Part shown: piece after piece, positions 45,058 to 54,000 of the stretch
How positions within the stretch are numbered: position 1 is the stretch's first letter
Layout: each line of letters begins with the position of its first letter
Assembly: GCA_023392125.1 (NCBI GenBank)
Contig: JAEVZS010000022.1
Location: forward strand, 62,001-126,000
From: Bacteroidota bacterium
GTDB lineage: Bacteria; Bacteroidota; Bacteroidia; Cytophagales; Cytophagaceae
Length of the DNA: 64,000 nt
Direction of reading: 5' to 3'
Translations under genes and position numbers: made by a program
The notes under the pieces: model-generated
What the model was told of the DNA's origin: nothing
Databases searched by the model: none
Seen by the model: only the letters and a program-made list of their open reading frames with translations

Positions 45058-46518
45058 TTACTGAATTTTTCTTCTGGTAAACCATTTATCAGTAATTAAA
45101 ATTCCCGCGCTTAATCTCACATAAAATTCCTGACCAGGGCCAAGACTTTTACTTCCCTGGCTTCCACCGGTCAAGGCCAGAGAGACTTTGTTCAAAGGCT
45201 GGTTCTTATCAGCAGGATTGAGACGCCCCACAGGAATAGACGCACCTATGCTTACAGAGTAATCGTTGACATAGCTGTTTTGTATGAGAAAAGGCAGCCT
45301 TTGCACAGCAGCGCCGATGCGGATGGCCGGTGTTTTGGGAGTAAGGGAACGATATTCTCCCAATAACTTGGTCTCGGCGCCTACTGACAGCCGGTATGAG
45401 CTGATATAATCAAAACCCTGGGCTGGCGCTGTACTCGTTCCCATCCAGGTCGAATAAGCAAAATCTGCGCCTACCGACCACAAACGACCTTTTTGCAAAG
45501 CCACGCCAATCGCCAGCTCAGAAGGGAAGGGAGCTGTTACTCCTCCGGATTCAACCGTGCTGTCCGACAAAACAATTCCGTACATATTCCGGTTCTCAAA
45601 TCCCGTTCTTCCATCTCCCGATGCACCTGTAACAAAGCTATAGGTTGCCCCCACATTGAAAAACATCGAAGAATCACGAGGAGTTTTTATCGGAATAGTA
45701 TAAAAAACAGAAGGTTTGAATGCGAAGGCTTTATAATACACTTCCTGTACCTGTCCGGAACGATTGGCATAATCCGAGTCGATAACTGTTTTTAGCTGGG
45801 AAAAATTTTCGGACTTTAGAGACCCGAATATAAAGCCACTCTGCACTCCCAGCGAAAGATGCCTTGTCACATCATATCCCAAAGAAAGGAAAAGCTGATT
45901 TAATCCTCCCCGGGCTGTATTGTTTTCCCGAACCGTGGTAGAGTCTGGCAGGCTATATTCGTAATATGAATTAAAATTGGCTTCTGAATAAGGAGCTAAG
46001 CCTGCTACAGAGGTTAAACGCTGGCTTACAGGAAACAGTAATACAAAATGCTGATAAGCAAGAGATCTGTCCGTATAGTTTCCTGTCCCGGACTGGACAA
46101 AACGAATGCCGCCATTTCCTGCTGCCTCAAATTTTGTATACTTACGGGTTGGAATTCTGAGTACCATGCCTTCTCTTACTTCACCGGTAAATCTGTTGAG
46201 AGTCCGGATTTCATCTTCTGTAACCGAGTATGTCTTGGCAATCGAAATCATTGTTTCCCCGGCTGCCACAATATGAGACACAGAACGGGTTCTGGAAAGC
46301 ATAGCCGGATTTATGAGATTAAGATATTCTATGTCAGACAATGCAACACCCGTACCAGCCATACCGGAATTCCGCAAAGAGTTTAGCGGTTTCAATTCTC
46401 CGATGCCATATGAAGAGTAAGGATTGTTGCGCGAGTAATCTGTTTGTTGGGCCCGGCTGTTTAACACTACCAGCAATATGCCCGATAAAACTAAAAATAG
46501 CCTATGCTTTAGATACAT
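45058..46518 (-). CDS. Outer-membrane beta-barrel protein with inserted LysM domain
   Basis: 486 residues. Signal peptide, then NPYSSYGIGELKPLNSLRNS and GMAGTGVALSD, INPAMLSRT, the usual start of a FadL-like/PorV-like outer-membrane barrel found beside coaX and lptC in Bacteroidota. At about 81-130 a LysM domain is inserted (IVAAGETMISIAKTYSVTE, LNRFTGEVREGMVLRIPTRK), after which the barrel resumes with FEAAGNGGIRFVQSGTGNY. The rest alternates polar and hydrophobic residues typical of strands, to a final IPVGRLNPADKN-VSLALTG-FYVRLSAGILITDKWF. LysM binds N-acetylglucosamine in peptidoglycan, so the insert could tie the barrel to the wall. Its start overlaps coaX by 17 bases. Confidence 0.85.
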   Translation of the reverse strand: MYLKHRLFLVLSGILLVVLNSRAQQTDYSRNNPYSSYGIGELKPLNSLRNSGMAGTGVALSDIEYLNLINPAMLSRTRSVSHIVAAGETMISIAKTYSVTEDEIRTLNRFTGEVREGMVLRIPTRKYTKFEAAGNGGIRFVQSGTGNYTDRSLAYQHFVLLFPVSQRLTSVAGLAPYSEANFNSYYEYSLPDSTTVRENNTARGGLNQLFLSLGYDVTRHLSLGVQSGFIFGSLKSENFSQLKTVIDSDYANRSGQVQEVYYKAFAFKPSVFYTIPIKTPRDSSMFFNVGATYSFVTGASGDGRTGFENRNMYGIVLSDSTVESGGVTAPFPSELAIGVALQKGRLWSVGADFAYSTWMGTSTAPAQGFDYISSYRLSVGAETKLLGEYRSLTPKTPAIRIGAAVQRLPFLIQNSYVNDYSVSIGASIPVGRLNPADKNQPLNKVSLALTGGSQGSKSLGPGQEFYVRLSAGILITDKWFTRRKIQ

Positions 46519-47209
46519 TATATTCCAAAATAAAATTTAATCCAATCAAAACCAGTTCCGGAACTACAAAGATGTCAGCTTTTAGATTTCTATCAAAAAA
46601 AAAGCTGTCTCCTCCCGTAATAATTATTCTGCAATCAGGATAAACCAACCGGTAAAAATCAATCATTCCCTTAACTTCTGCAAGTATTCCGTTCAGCACG
46701 CCGCTTTTAATCGCTTCGCTTGTAGATTTACCTGTCAAAGCAACCGGATTTCTTTCATCCACAAGTGGTAAACGTGCTGTAAAGGCATTTAATGCCTTAA
46801 ACCGCATATTTATTCCCGGACTGATACTGCCTCCTTCATAAATGGTATTGCTGCCAATAAAATCTGTTGTCAGACAGGTACCGGCATTAATTACCAGACA
46901 ATTCTCGGCAGGATACAGCAAATATGCCCCTGCAACGCCTGCAATCCTGTCCGGTCCCAACGTTTCCGGCGTTTTATAATCAACTTTGAATGGCAGGGAA
47001 ACGGAACTGTCAATACTTAATAAATGACCTTTACTCTTTAACCAGGAGAAATCAATTGAGGAAACTGATGATAAAACTATATACTCTGCCTCTGGTATCA
47101 GATCAGAAGTAAACCCGGCATTGGGTATTATTCTGACATCCTTCAGACTCCCGGAATCAAAATACCCGATTTTCGTGTTTGAATTACCAGAGTCGATTAC
47201 TAAGTTCAT
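46502..47209 (-). CDS. coaX: Type III pantothenate kinase
   Basis: 235 residues from the ATG at 47209; the frame runs further upstream but MNLVIDSGNSNTKIGYFDSG is the family start with the ATP-binding DSGNSNTK. GPDRIAGVAGAYLL and INAGTCLTTDFI hold the pantothenate-site Arg and catalytic Asp region, and GGSISPGINMRFKAL is the conserved dimer segment. CoaX is the K+-dependent first enzyme of CoA synthesis; coaE, the last, is elsewhere in the window. First gene of the envelope operon, divergent from anmK with 43 bases between. Confidence 0.95.
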   Translation of the reverse strand: MNLVIDSGNSNTKIGYFDSGSLKDVRIIPNAGFTSDLIPEAEYIVLSSVSSIDFSWLKSKGHLLSIDSSVSLPFKVDYKTPETLGPDRIAGVAGAYLLYPAENCLVINAGTCLTTDFIGSNTIYEGGSISPGINMRFKALNAFTARLPLVDERNPVALTGKSTSEAIKSGVLNGILAEVKGMIDFYRLVYPDCRIIITGGDSFFFDRNLKADIFVVPELVLIGLNFILEYNVSKA

Positions 47210-47225
47210 TTTCAAAATTAATAAA

Positions 47226-47233
47226 TACTTTTG
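47226..47233 (+). promoter_or_regulatory. -7 promoter element (TACTTTTG) for anmK
   Basis: TACTTTTG fully matches TAnnTTTG and lies 19 bases before the anmK ATG, in the 43-base gap to divergent coaX. Any -33 element would fall at or just inside the coaX start. Confidence 0.55.
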
Positions 47234-47252
47234 CACGAAGCTTATCTTACTT

Positions 47253-48329
47253 ATGAAATATCCCGAAAAAGTAGTAATCGGCCTGATGTCCGGAACCTCA
47301 CTTGACGGCCTGGACATAGCCGCCTGCCTGTTCTCCCGTCAGAATGAACTGTGGAAATTCCAGCTTCTTAAAGCTGAGACTATAGAATATGATTCCTCTC
47401 TGAAAAATAAGCTTTCCAGCCTGATGACGGCAAACGCTCTCGAATATGTTCAAACGGACTTTGAATTTGGCTATTACATGGGAGATCAGGTGCGTAAATT
47501 TATAGATACCAACAAGCTACAGGCAGATCTGATTGCATCGCATGGACATACCGTTTTTCATCAGCCGCAGCTTGGCTATACTTCACAAATCGGACAGGGC
47601 GCCTGTATTGCCGCTCGGACCGGGCTTCCGGTTGTATATGATTTCAGATCACTGGATGTTGCCCTTGGCGGTCAGGGAGCTCCATTGGTACCAATAGGGG
47701 ATCAGCTTCTGTTCAGTGATTTTGATTACTGCTTAAACCTGGGGGGAATTGCCAATATTTCTTTTGACAATGCTTCCGGAGAGCGGATTGCCTTTGATAT
47801 ATGCCCTGTCAATATGGTACTTAATGAGCTGGCCGGTATCCTGAATAAGCCATATGACGAAAATGGTGCCGCAGCTGCTTCCGGCAAACTTCATTCAGAA
47901 CTATTCCAAAAGCTGGAATCGCTTGATTTCTATTATCAGTCTGGTCCTAAATCCCTGGGCAGAGAATGGGTCGAGAAAACAGTGCTTCCGCTAATCCATC
48001 AATACGATATTCCTGTTCCGGACAAACTGCATACGTTTTGCCTGCACATTGCCGGACAAATTGCCAGAACCCTCAGTCCGGTGCCTGATAAAAACAGGAA
48101 GCTCCTGATAACCGGCGGAGGAGCGTTCAACGCATTCCTGATTGATACGTTTCACAAAACCTTTCCCGCCGAAATAAAACTACACATTCCGGACAAACCG
48201 GTAATTGCATACAAGGAAGCAATAATCTTTGCTTTTCTTGGTTACCTGCGCAGCCTGGGATTAACCAACTGTCTGTCTACCGTTACCGGTGCCGGCAGAA
48301 ACAGTTGCAGCGGGGCAATGCTGTTGTAA
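47253..48329 (+). CDS. anmK: Anhydro-N-acetylmuramic acid kinase
   Basis: 358 residues from the ATG at 47253; the frame is open further upstream but the family starts GLMSGTSLDGLDIAAC. Other marks are SHGHTVFHQ, GQGAPLVPIGDQLLF and LNLGGIANIS, and the C-terminal LLITGGGAFNAFL. AnmK opens the 1,6-anhydro ring of anhydroMurNAc and phosphorylates it, giving MurNAc-6-phosphate in peptidoglycan recycling. Its substrate would come from lytic transglycosylases such as the MltF-like enzyme near 60 kb. Transcribed divergently from coaX. Confidence 0.96.
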   Translation: MKYPEKVVIGLMSGTSLDGLDIAACLFSRQNELWKFQLLKAETIEYDSSLKNKLSSLMTANALEYVQTDFEFGYYMGDQVRKFIDTNKLQADLIASHGHTVFHQPQLGYTSQIGQGACIAARTGLPVVYDFRSLDVALGGQGAPLVPIGDQLLFSDFDYCLNLGGIANISFDNASGERIAFDICPVNMVLNELAGILNKPYDENGAAAASGKLHSELFQKLESLDFYYQSGPKSLGREWVEKTVLPLIHQYDIPVPDKLHTFCLHIAGQIARTLSPVPDKNRKLLITGGGAFNAFLIDTFHKTFPAEIKLHIPDKPVIAYKEAIIFAFLGYLRSLGLTNCLSTVTGAGRNSCSGAMLL

Positions 48330-48393
48330 AACACGTATTAAATGTCCTTTCACTTAATCAGATGATGTATATTAGCAGTAAAAATAGTTCCAT

Positions 48394-50049
48394 ATGAAAA
48401 AAATTTTACTTGCTTTAAGTTTTATGCTGCCTATGATTGGGCATGCTCAGTGTGACATAGACTTTAATTACTTTGTAAGTAATGACACACTCTCCATCTT
48501 CGGATTCAGTAATGACACATCATCTGCAACGGGGCAGTATAACTGGTATTTAAATTACAAGCCGGTAGGATCAGGGCAGCATGTAGTACTATACGATGTT
48601 CAACCTGGTTACTATAACATTTATTTACTAGGTGACAGCGAATGTAGTAAATCGAAAAATATTAAACTTGGCAACTTCCCATGCCAGGTTAACCAATTTA
48701 CATATACCATCAATGACTTAACCGTAGACTTTGATTTCAACAACCTTAACATTGACTCATTATTCTTCATTTATTCCTGGGATTTTGGGGATGGTTCATC
48801 TGCAACCGGATGGTATGAATCCCATTCATATCAGGAACCAGGCTCCTATCTGGTAACATTGTATAAGGAAGGTCCCGACACCTGTTCCATAAGTCAGTAT
48901 ATTGAAGTCGGGCAACCCTCCTGCAATATTGATTTCGACTTTGCAATCTCAGGCAATACCGTTTCTTTCAATAGCCTTGTTCTCCCAGGCGATACATCTT
49001 CTTTCCGTTGGGTATTTGGTGACAGTTCTTCCATCGTATATGGCAGAAGCGCTTCTCACACATATTCAAGGCCAGGAAGCTATCAGGTGCTGCTAACACG
49101 AATTAGTCCTCAGGGAGAGTGCAGTATAGCCAAAACAATCACAATTGATAACTCCATTCAGTCAAGTCCTTTATCCGGAACCATAACATTCGACAGCTAT
49201 GCTCCCATCGATGATAATATTATTTCCATATACTCGGTAGACGGGACCTTCCAGTTTGAGAGAAGTCTGACGTTGGACACTGGTCTCTTTTACATCAATC
49301 TGCCACATGGCAATTATCTGATCTTAGTGACACCTCACACGGAATCCGTTTTTTTCAATAATGCTGCACCAACCTTCTATGGCAACACCACCAATTGGCA
49401 AACTGCTTCCATTCTCCAGCACAACGGGAACCAATCAATCAGCATAAAACTACAGGCTGCCCCAGAATTAAGCATTCCTGATCCTGTCTGGCTGAGCGGA
49501 AGCGACCTGATTGAAGGGTATATATATGAAAGCAATCCGAATGAAAGAAAACTCGCCAATACGGGCTTTGAAAATGTAATGGTTACATTGTACAACGAGC
49601 TTGGCCAGAAACTTTCAGTTACTTTTACCGACAGTGATGGAAAATATGCCTTCTCCAATCTGATTGCCGGTACATATACGCTACAGATCACCTATCCCGG
49701 CAATAATGAAACAATCACACTGGATGTAACACTCGATGGAGATGCCGAAACTCTGGAAGACATTGCACCGCTAAACTGGGCAAAAGAATACATCATATTA
49801 TCTGCTTCTTCTGAATACAGGACCATTGATATCAGTCTTATTCCTAATCCTGTTGTCGAGATCTTAAAAATAAAGGGGCCTGCTGTCAGCTTTAACTATG
49901 AAATAATAAGCGCAACCGGAACCACTGTTAGCAAGGGAACAGCAAACTCAGAAGCAACTGTCAATATGATCAATATGCCAGAAGGTGTCTATCTTGTAAG
50001 AATACATTCCAGTCAGGGAAGTATAGTAAAACAAGTTGTAAAGAGATAG
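48394..50049 (+). CDS. PKD-domain T9SS secreted protein
   Basis: 551 residues. Signal peptide MKKILLALSFMLPMIGHAQC, an N-terminal PKD-like segment, then two clear PKD domains (about 115-175, YSWDFGDGSSATGWYESHSY; about 180-250, FRWVFGDSSSIVYGRSASHT), a Cna-B/SdrD-like domain (about 365-460, TFTDSDGKYAFSNLIAG) and a T9SS type A sorting domain (about 475-551, LIPNPVVEILKIKG, EGVYLVRIHSSQG). PKD and Cna-B repeats are structural modules of surface adhesins. No catalytic domain is visible. Downstream of anmK on the same strand but with 64 bases between and its own weak -7 element (TATATTAG near 48368). Confidence 0.85.
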   Translation: MKKILLALSFMLPMIGHAQCDIDFNYFVSNDTLSIFGFSNDTSSATGQYNWYLNYKPVGSGQHVVLYDVQPGYYNIYLLGDSECSKSKNIKLGNFPCQVNQFTYTINDLTVDFDFNNLNIDSLFFIYSWDFGDGSSATGWYESHSYQEPGSYLVTLYKEGPDTCSISQYIEVGQPSCNIDFDFAISGNTVSFNSLVLPGDTSSFRWVFGDSSSIVYGRSASHTYSRPGSYQVLLTRISPQGECSIAKTITIDNSIQSSPLSGTITFDSYAPIDDNIISIYSVDGTFQFERSLTLDTGLFYINLPHGNYLILVTPHTESVFFNNAAPTFYGNTTNWQTASILQHNGNQSISIKLQAAPELSIPDPVWLSGSDLIEGYIYESNPNERKLANTGFENVMVTLYNELGQKLSVTFTDSDGKYAFSNLIAGTYTLQITYPGNNETITLDVTLDGDAETLEDIAPLNWAKEYIILSASSEYRTIDISLIPNPVVEILKIKGPAVSFNYEIISATGTTVSKGTANSEATVNMINMPEGVYLVRIHSSQGSIVKQVVKR

Positions 50050-50090
50050 TTTCTGATCATCCTTTCCAAAAGACTTCTTACACAAAAATG

Positions 50091-50121
50091 CAAAGGGGAA
50101 ATCGAATGAACTTCCCCTTTG
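50091..50121 (+). terminator. Terminator of the PKD protein gene
   Basis: CAAAGGGGAA and TTCCCCTTTG form a perfect 10-bp stem with an 11-base loop, followed by TTATTCT; 41 bases after the stop. Confidence 0.8.
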
Positions 50122-50179
50122 TTATTCTAGAATGTTATATAATCACTCTCTGTATTACACTTTTCGGATAATGATAATA

Positions 50180-50234
50180 CAGATAAAAGAAACGGGGGTA
50201 TAATGATGTATTATACCCCCGTTTCTTTTATCTG
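50180..50234. terminator. 25-bp perfect stem-loop
   Basis: Arms 50180-50204 and 50210-50234 are fully complementary with loop GATGT. The core is AAACGGGGG/CCCCCGTTT. On the minus strand it follows the plsY stop by 26 bases; on the plus strand it would back up the previous terminator. It is much longer than usual terminators. Confidence 0.8.
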
Positions 50235-50260
50235 AATCCGATTTTTTTTATTGGACAATA

Positions 50261-50914
50261 TCAATGATGATCCCGTTTCTTTTTCAAGCGGATTCTGGTT
50301 TTATTTTCCTGCCCGTTGATCAGTCTCTTTATATTCTTCTGATGTGTGATAACAACCACACTGGCCAGAGCAAATGCAAAGACGATGGTAAGCGGTTCAT
50401 CGGGCTTAAATCTGGGCATAAGAAATGCCATCGGGAAAGCCAGCGCTGCAAGCATGGAGCCAAGCGAAACGTATTTTGAGACCACCAGCACAATAAAGAA
50501 AACACCTATACAAATCAGCGCTATAGTCAAATTAATAGCCAGGATCATACCTAATAGGGTAGCGACTCCTTTGCCCCCCCTGAAATTGGCATACACCGGA
50601 AATATATGTCCCAGAGCTGCCGCAAGCCCGAAGAGAAGCATCCATAACTCCAGCTTATCAGCTGAGATAGTTCCCATTTCAAGAAGAACCTTTGAAAGAC
50701 TGGTAGCGATAAATCCCTTAAGAAGGTCAACAATCATTACTATGACTCCGGCCTTCTTACCCAACGTTCGTAAGGTATTCGTAGCACCGGCATTACCGCT
50801 GCCATAGTTTCGTATGTCAATTCCATGAACTGCTTTGCCATACCATACTGCTGTTGGAACAGACCCAACCAGGTAGGCCACACATAAACCGATGATAATA
50901 AAAATAATATCCAT
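50261..50914 (-). CDS. plsY: Acyl-phosphate glycerol-3-phosphate acyltransferase
   Basis: 217 residues, five or six membrane helices. The PlsY marks are VGSVPTAVWYGKAVHGIDIR, YGSGNAGATNTLR and NFRGGKGVAT, the last forming the glycerol-phosphate site. It transfers an acyl group from acyl-phosphate to glycerol-3-phosphate, the first step of phospholipid synthesis at the inner membrane. The C-terminus is a basic tail (KTRIRLKKKRDHH). Transcribed alone, ending in an exceptionally long hairpin. Confidence 0.95.
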   Translation of the reverse strand: MDIIFIIIGLCVAYLVGSVPTAVWYGKAVHGIDIRNYGSGNAGATNTLRTLGKKAGVIVMIVDLLKGFIATSLSKVLLEMGTISADKLELWMLLFGLAAALGHIFPVYANFRGGKGVATLLGMILAINLTIALICIGVFFIVLVVSKYVSLGSMLAALAFPMAFLMPRFKPDEPLTIVFAFALASVVVITHQKNIKRLINGQENKTRIRLKKKRDHH

Positions 50915-51026
50915 TTATCAATTAAAACACTAATACTGACGAAACAGTTTGTCCGGCAATTTAAACAAAATGTAAACGAACAATAAACTTTTAAATAGTT
51001 ATTACGAATTAATTCCCTCTCAGGTT

Positions 51027-54000
51027 TTATTTAAGCAGATTCCTGAGTCGCTCCTGCTCCTGCTGCAATCGACGCTTTTCCTCAATACTATGCTCTTTCT
51101 TTCCGCGATTCAGCTCAGGCTCCTCAATTACCTTGCCTTGTTTCTTCCGAACCGGCTGGTTGCCTTCCTCATCGTATTCATCATAGTCTTCTTCTATATA
51201 CTCAGGCTCTTCCTCCTCCGGAATATCAAGCTCCATAACAGGTTCATCTGAAGTCCTGGGAACTCTGTCCGGAACATATCCTGCCTCAGCTCCCAGATAC
51301 TTTTGTCTGAAATCTGCCAGAAAGTTTGATTTTTCCATAAAGTCAGCTTCGACAAAAAACAGCTTAGTCCGGTCAGCCTGTTCGCCTTTCGAGCGTTTGG
51401 CAATTACCGCATTCACCTCATCACTGGCAGTAGTAACTGCGACACGATTATCATCGTACGTAAAGAAATACCAGTTATTAGGTGTCGGTTCCAGCAACAG
51501 ATTAACGACATCTCCATTAAGTGTTTTACGAATTTCCACGTATCCGGTCATTACTCTGTCAATTTCCGTTGTATTTATATTCGCAACCTTCACCGGGCCA
51601 TGGCTATAAAAGGCTTTATGGGTATTAGACCATTTCAGATTCACATCAGCCAGAACAATTCCTTCAGAAAATACTCCGGATATCTGATACAATGGTAGCG
51701 CCAGACCGGCTGATTTACTGAGATAGTTTTTATATTCCTTATCCCCTATAAGATCCAGCACCTTTCTGTTCTTTTTCATTTCCATAGTATGCAGCACAAC
51801 AGGATCCTGTATCGTTTCTGAGGCATCCGGCGGTAAAATATCCGCCACAATCCGAAGATTATCTGCCAGAGCCACCGGAATGGTTTTATGCATGGCAAAC
51901 TTGAATACCATCATATTGTTGAAAGAGTAAAAGCTCGAATCGATCTCGGCGGAACCGCTTCCCGAAGCAAGAAGAGTAAGCCCTTTGTTTTCTTCGATAT
52001 AATTAAACCGGCCACTGAATTCCACCGTTGAATTATTATCATCATATATAAAAAGATTACCGGCTACCGTAGCCGGGTCCTGAAGCTTTTTCTCCGAAGC
52101 AATCTTAAAGATTGAGGAATCGGGGTGAGAGCTAAACTTCAGAATCCCTTTGGTAGAAAACACATCAAAATCTTCCGGGGCATCTTTTTCCGAGATAAAG
52201 GTCGTATAAAGGTCTGTTTTATTGTTGATGCTCAAACCTGTTGTGAGGAGATTACCATTATCCGCCTTCGGATCCTCCAATACAATCCGGACATTGGTAT
52301 TATCTCCTTCATTCTTATACTGCAGCCACTGAGAATAACTAAGCGCTCCTTTCAGGTCAAGTTTCACAAATCCATCAAACAATAACTCAGGCAAATCGGA
52401 ATGCATCGTTACTTTACCTTTGTATAGTATTTTCTTTGCAATTTCAATAGAGTCTTCCGGATAAATTAGTCCGACTGCCACGGTTCTTTTTTTATCAGTC
52501 ACCGTATTGAGCACCTCTGGCTGTGCCGGCTCCTGGAGATATTGTGTCGGAACCGGTTCGCTTTCATCCGGATCTCCTTTCGAGGAAGACTTTTTACCCT
52601 TTTTATCTTTCGTGGTAGTTTTGCTCTTTTTCTTTTTTGCAGCTGCTTCCTGTTCCTGTGCTATTTTTTCATTGGCCAGGTCCTCCAAGGCTGTTTCACT
52701 TTCCTGATTAGCAACAAGAAGTGCCTGAATATCTTCTTCGGAATCTTCCGGATTACCCTTTCCCTTCTTTTTATTATGCTTCTCCTCAGCAGCTTTATTC
52801 ATCGCTGCATAATTTTTAAACAGGAATGAGTAATTGTCCCCGCTTGCATTCGTATAAGAATAGGTAGCAGTACCTTTAAGCCGGTACCGGCCTTTCACCT
52901 CAAATGTTCCGTCATACAACTGATGGTATGCATTAACCGTATCAAATTCTGCTTTCACATTATGGAGTGTCTCCATCAGCGCATTCTCATATATTACAAC
53001 CTTGTTATTCTCCGGAAATAATCTTCCGTCAATTACATTGATATGAGGCACGCCTTCTATATTGAGAGATAGCGTCTTCATATCATAGATTCCTGCCTTT
53101 GCATTAAAGGCAAGCGAATCCTGGTGCGGATGCGTAGAGTAAAAATAGGAATTGGAAATATCGTTGCCTTCGGTATTCATTATTACCCGCTCCTCATTGA
53201 GATACCAGACCCCCTTCTCAATAGAAGTTCTGTACTTCAGATAAGGGAATTCCGTACTCGCAAATCCGGCCACCTCCGGACCAAACGTTGCAATATCTTT
53301 TTCAAGATCAAATGTCAGCTGACAGTCTGTGCTCCGGATCGCCGGTTTGGCAGGGATCTCTGAACGAACGGTAAAAGTGGCATGACGCCCCTCAAATCGT
53401 CTTTGCTCAAAATGAAACAGGGTAGACACAGACACAGAGCCCCTGGTTTCCAAAACTCCGGTTCCCAGCATACCCCTTTCTGTGATAATCGCCGTTCCGT
53501 TAAGAGTAGCAGAATTATCATATAACTGGAAAGGATCCTTCATATTGGTAATTTCCATACTGTCCTTTCGGGGTTTCCAGTTCATCTCGTATTCTCCGAC
53601 CGTTAACAGAGGAAATGTCACACTTTTGGGTAAATCCTTGTTCGTACCTGCCCTGGTGTCAGAATTAGTTCCTATCGTCAGGACCGAATCAACAAAAAAA
53701 TGAAACTGAGGTGAATAACAGATAGTATTCAGATATTCAATCCGGCCATTTCCGGTGAGACCACGATTGTCCATCGTGATTTTGTTAAAATAACGTCCTT
53801 TTCCTTCATACAGCTGAAATCCTTCCGATGGAACAGCATATTCAAAACCCATTGAGAAATCAGGCATAACCACCAGCTTCGTCTTAAATACCGGGAATAT
53901 ACCTGCTGATTCAAATTCCCCATCAAATCCGATAGACTGGGGGTCATTGCTGGCAAGACTGTCTACTGTAAAAGGCGGAATCTTGAACCGGATGGTCGTA

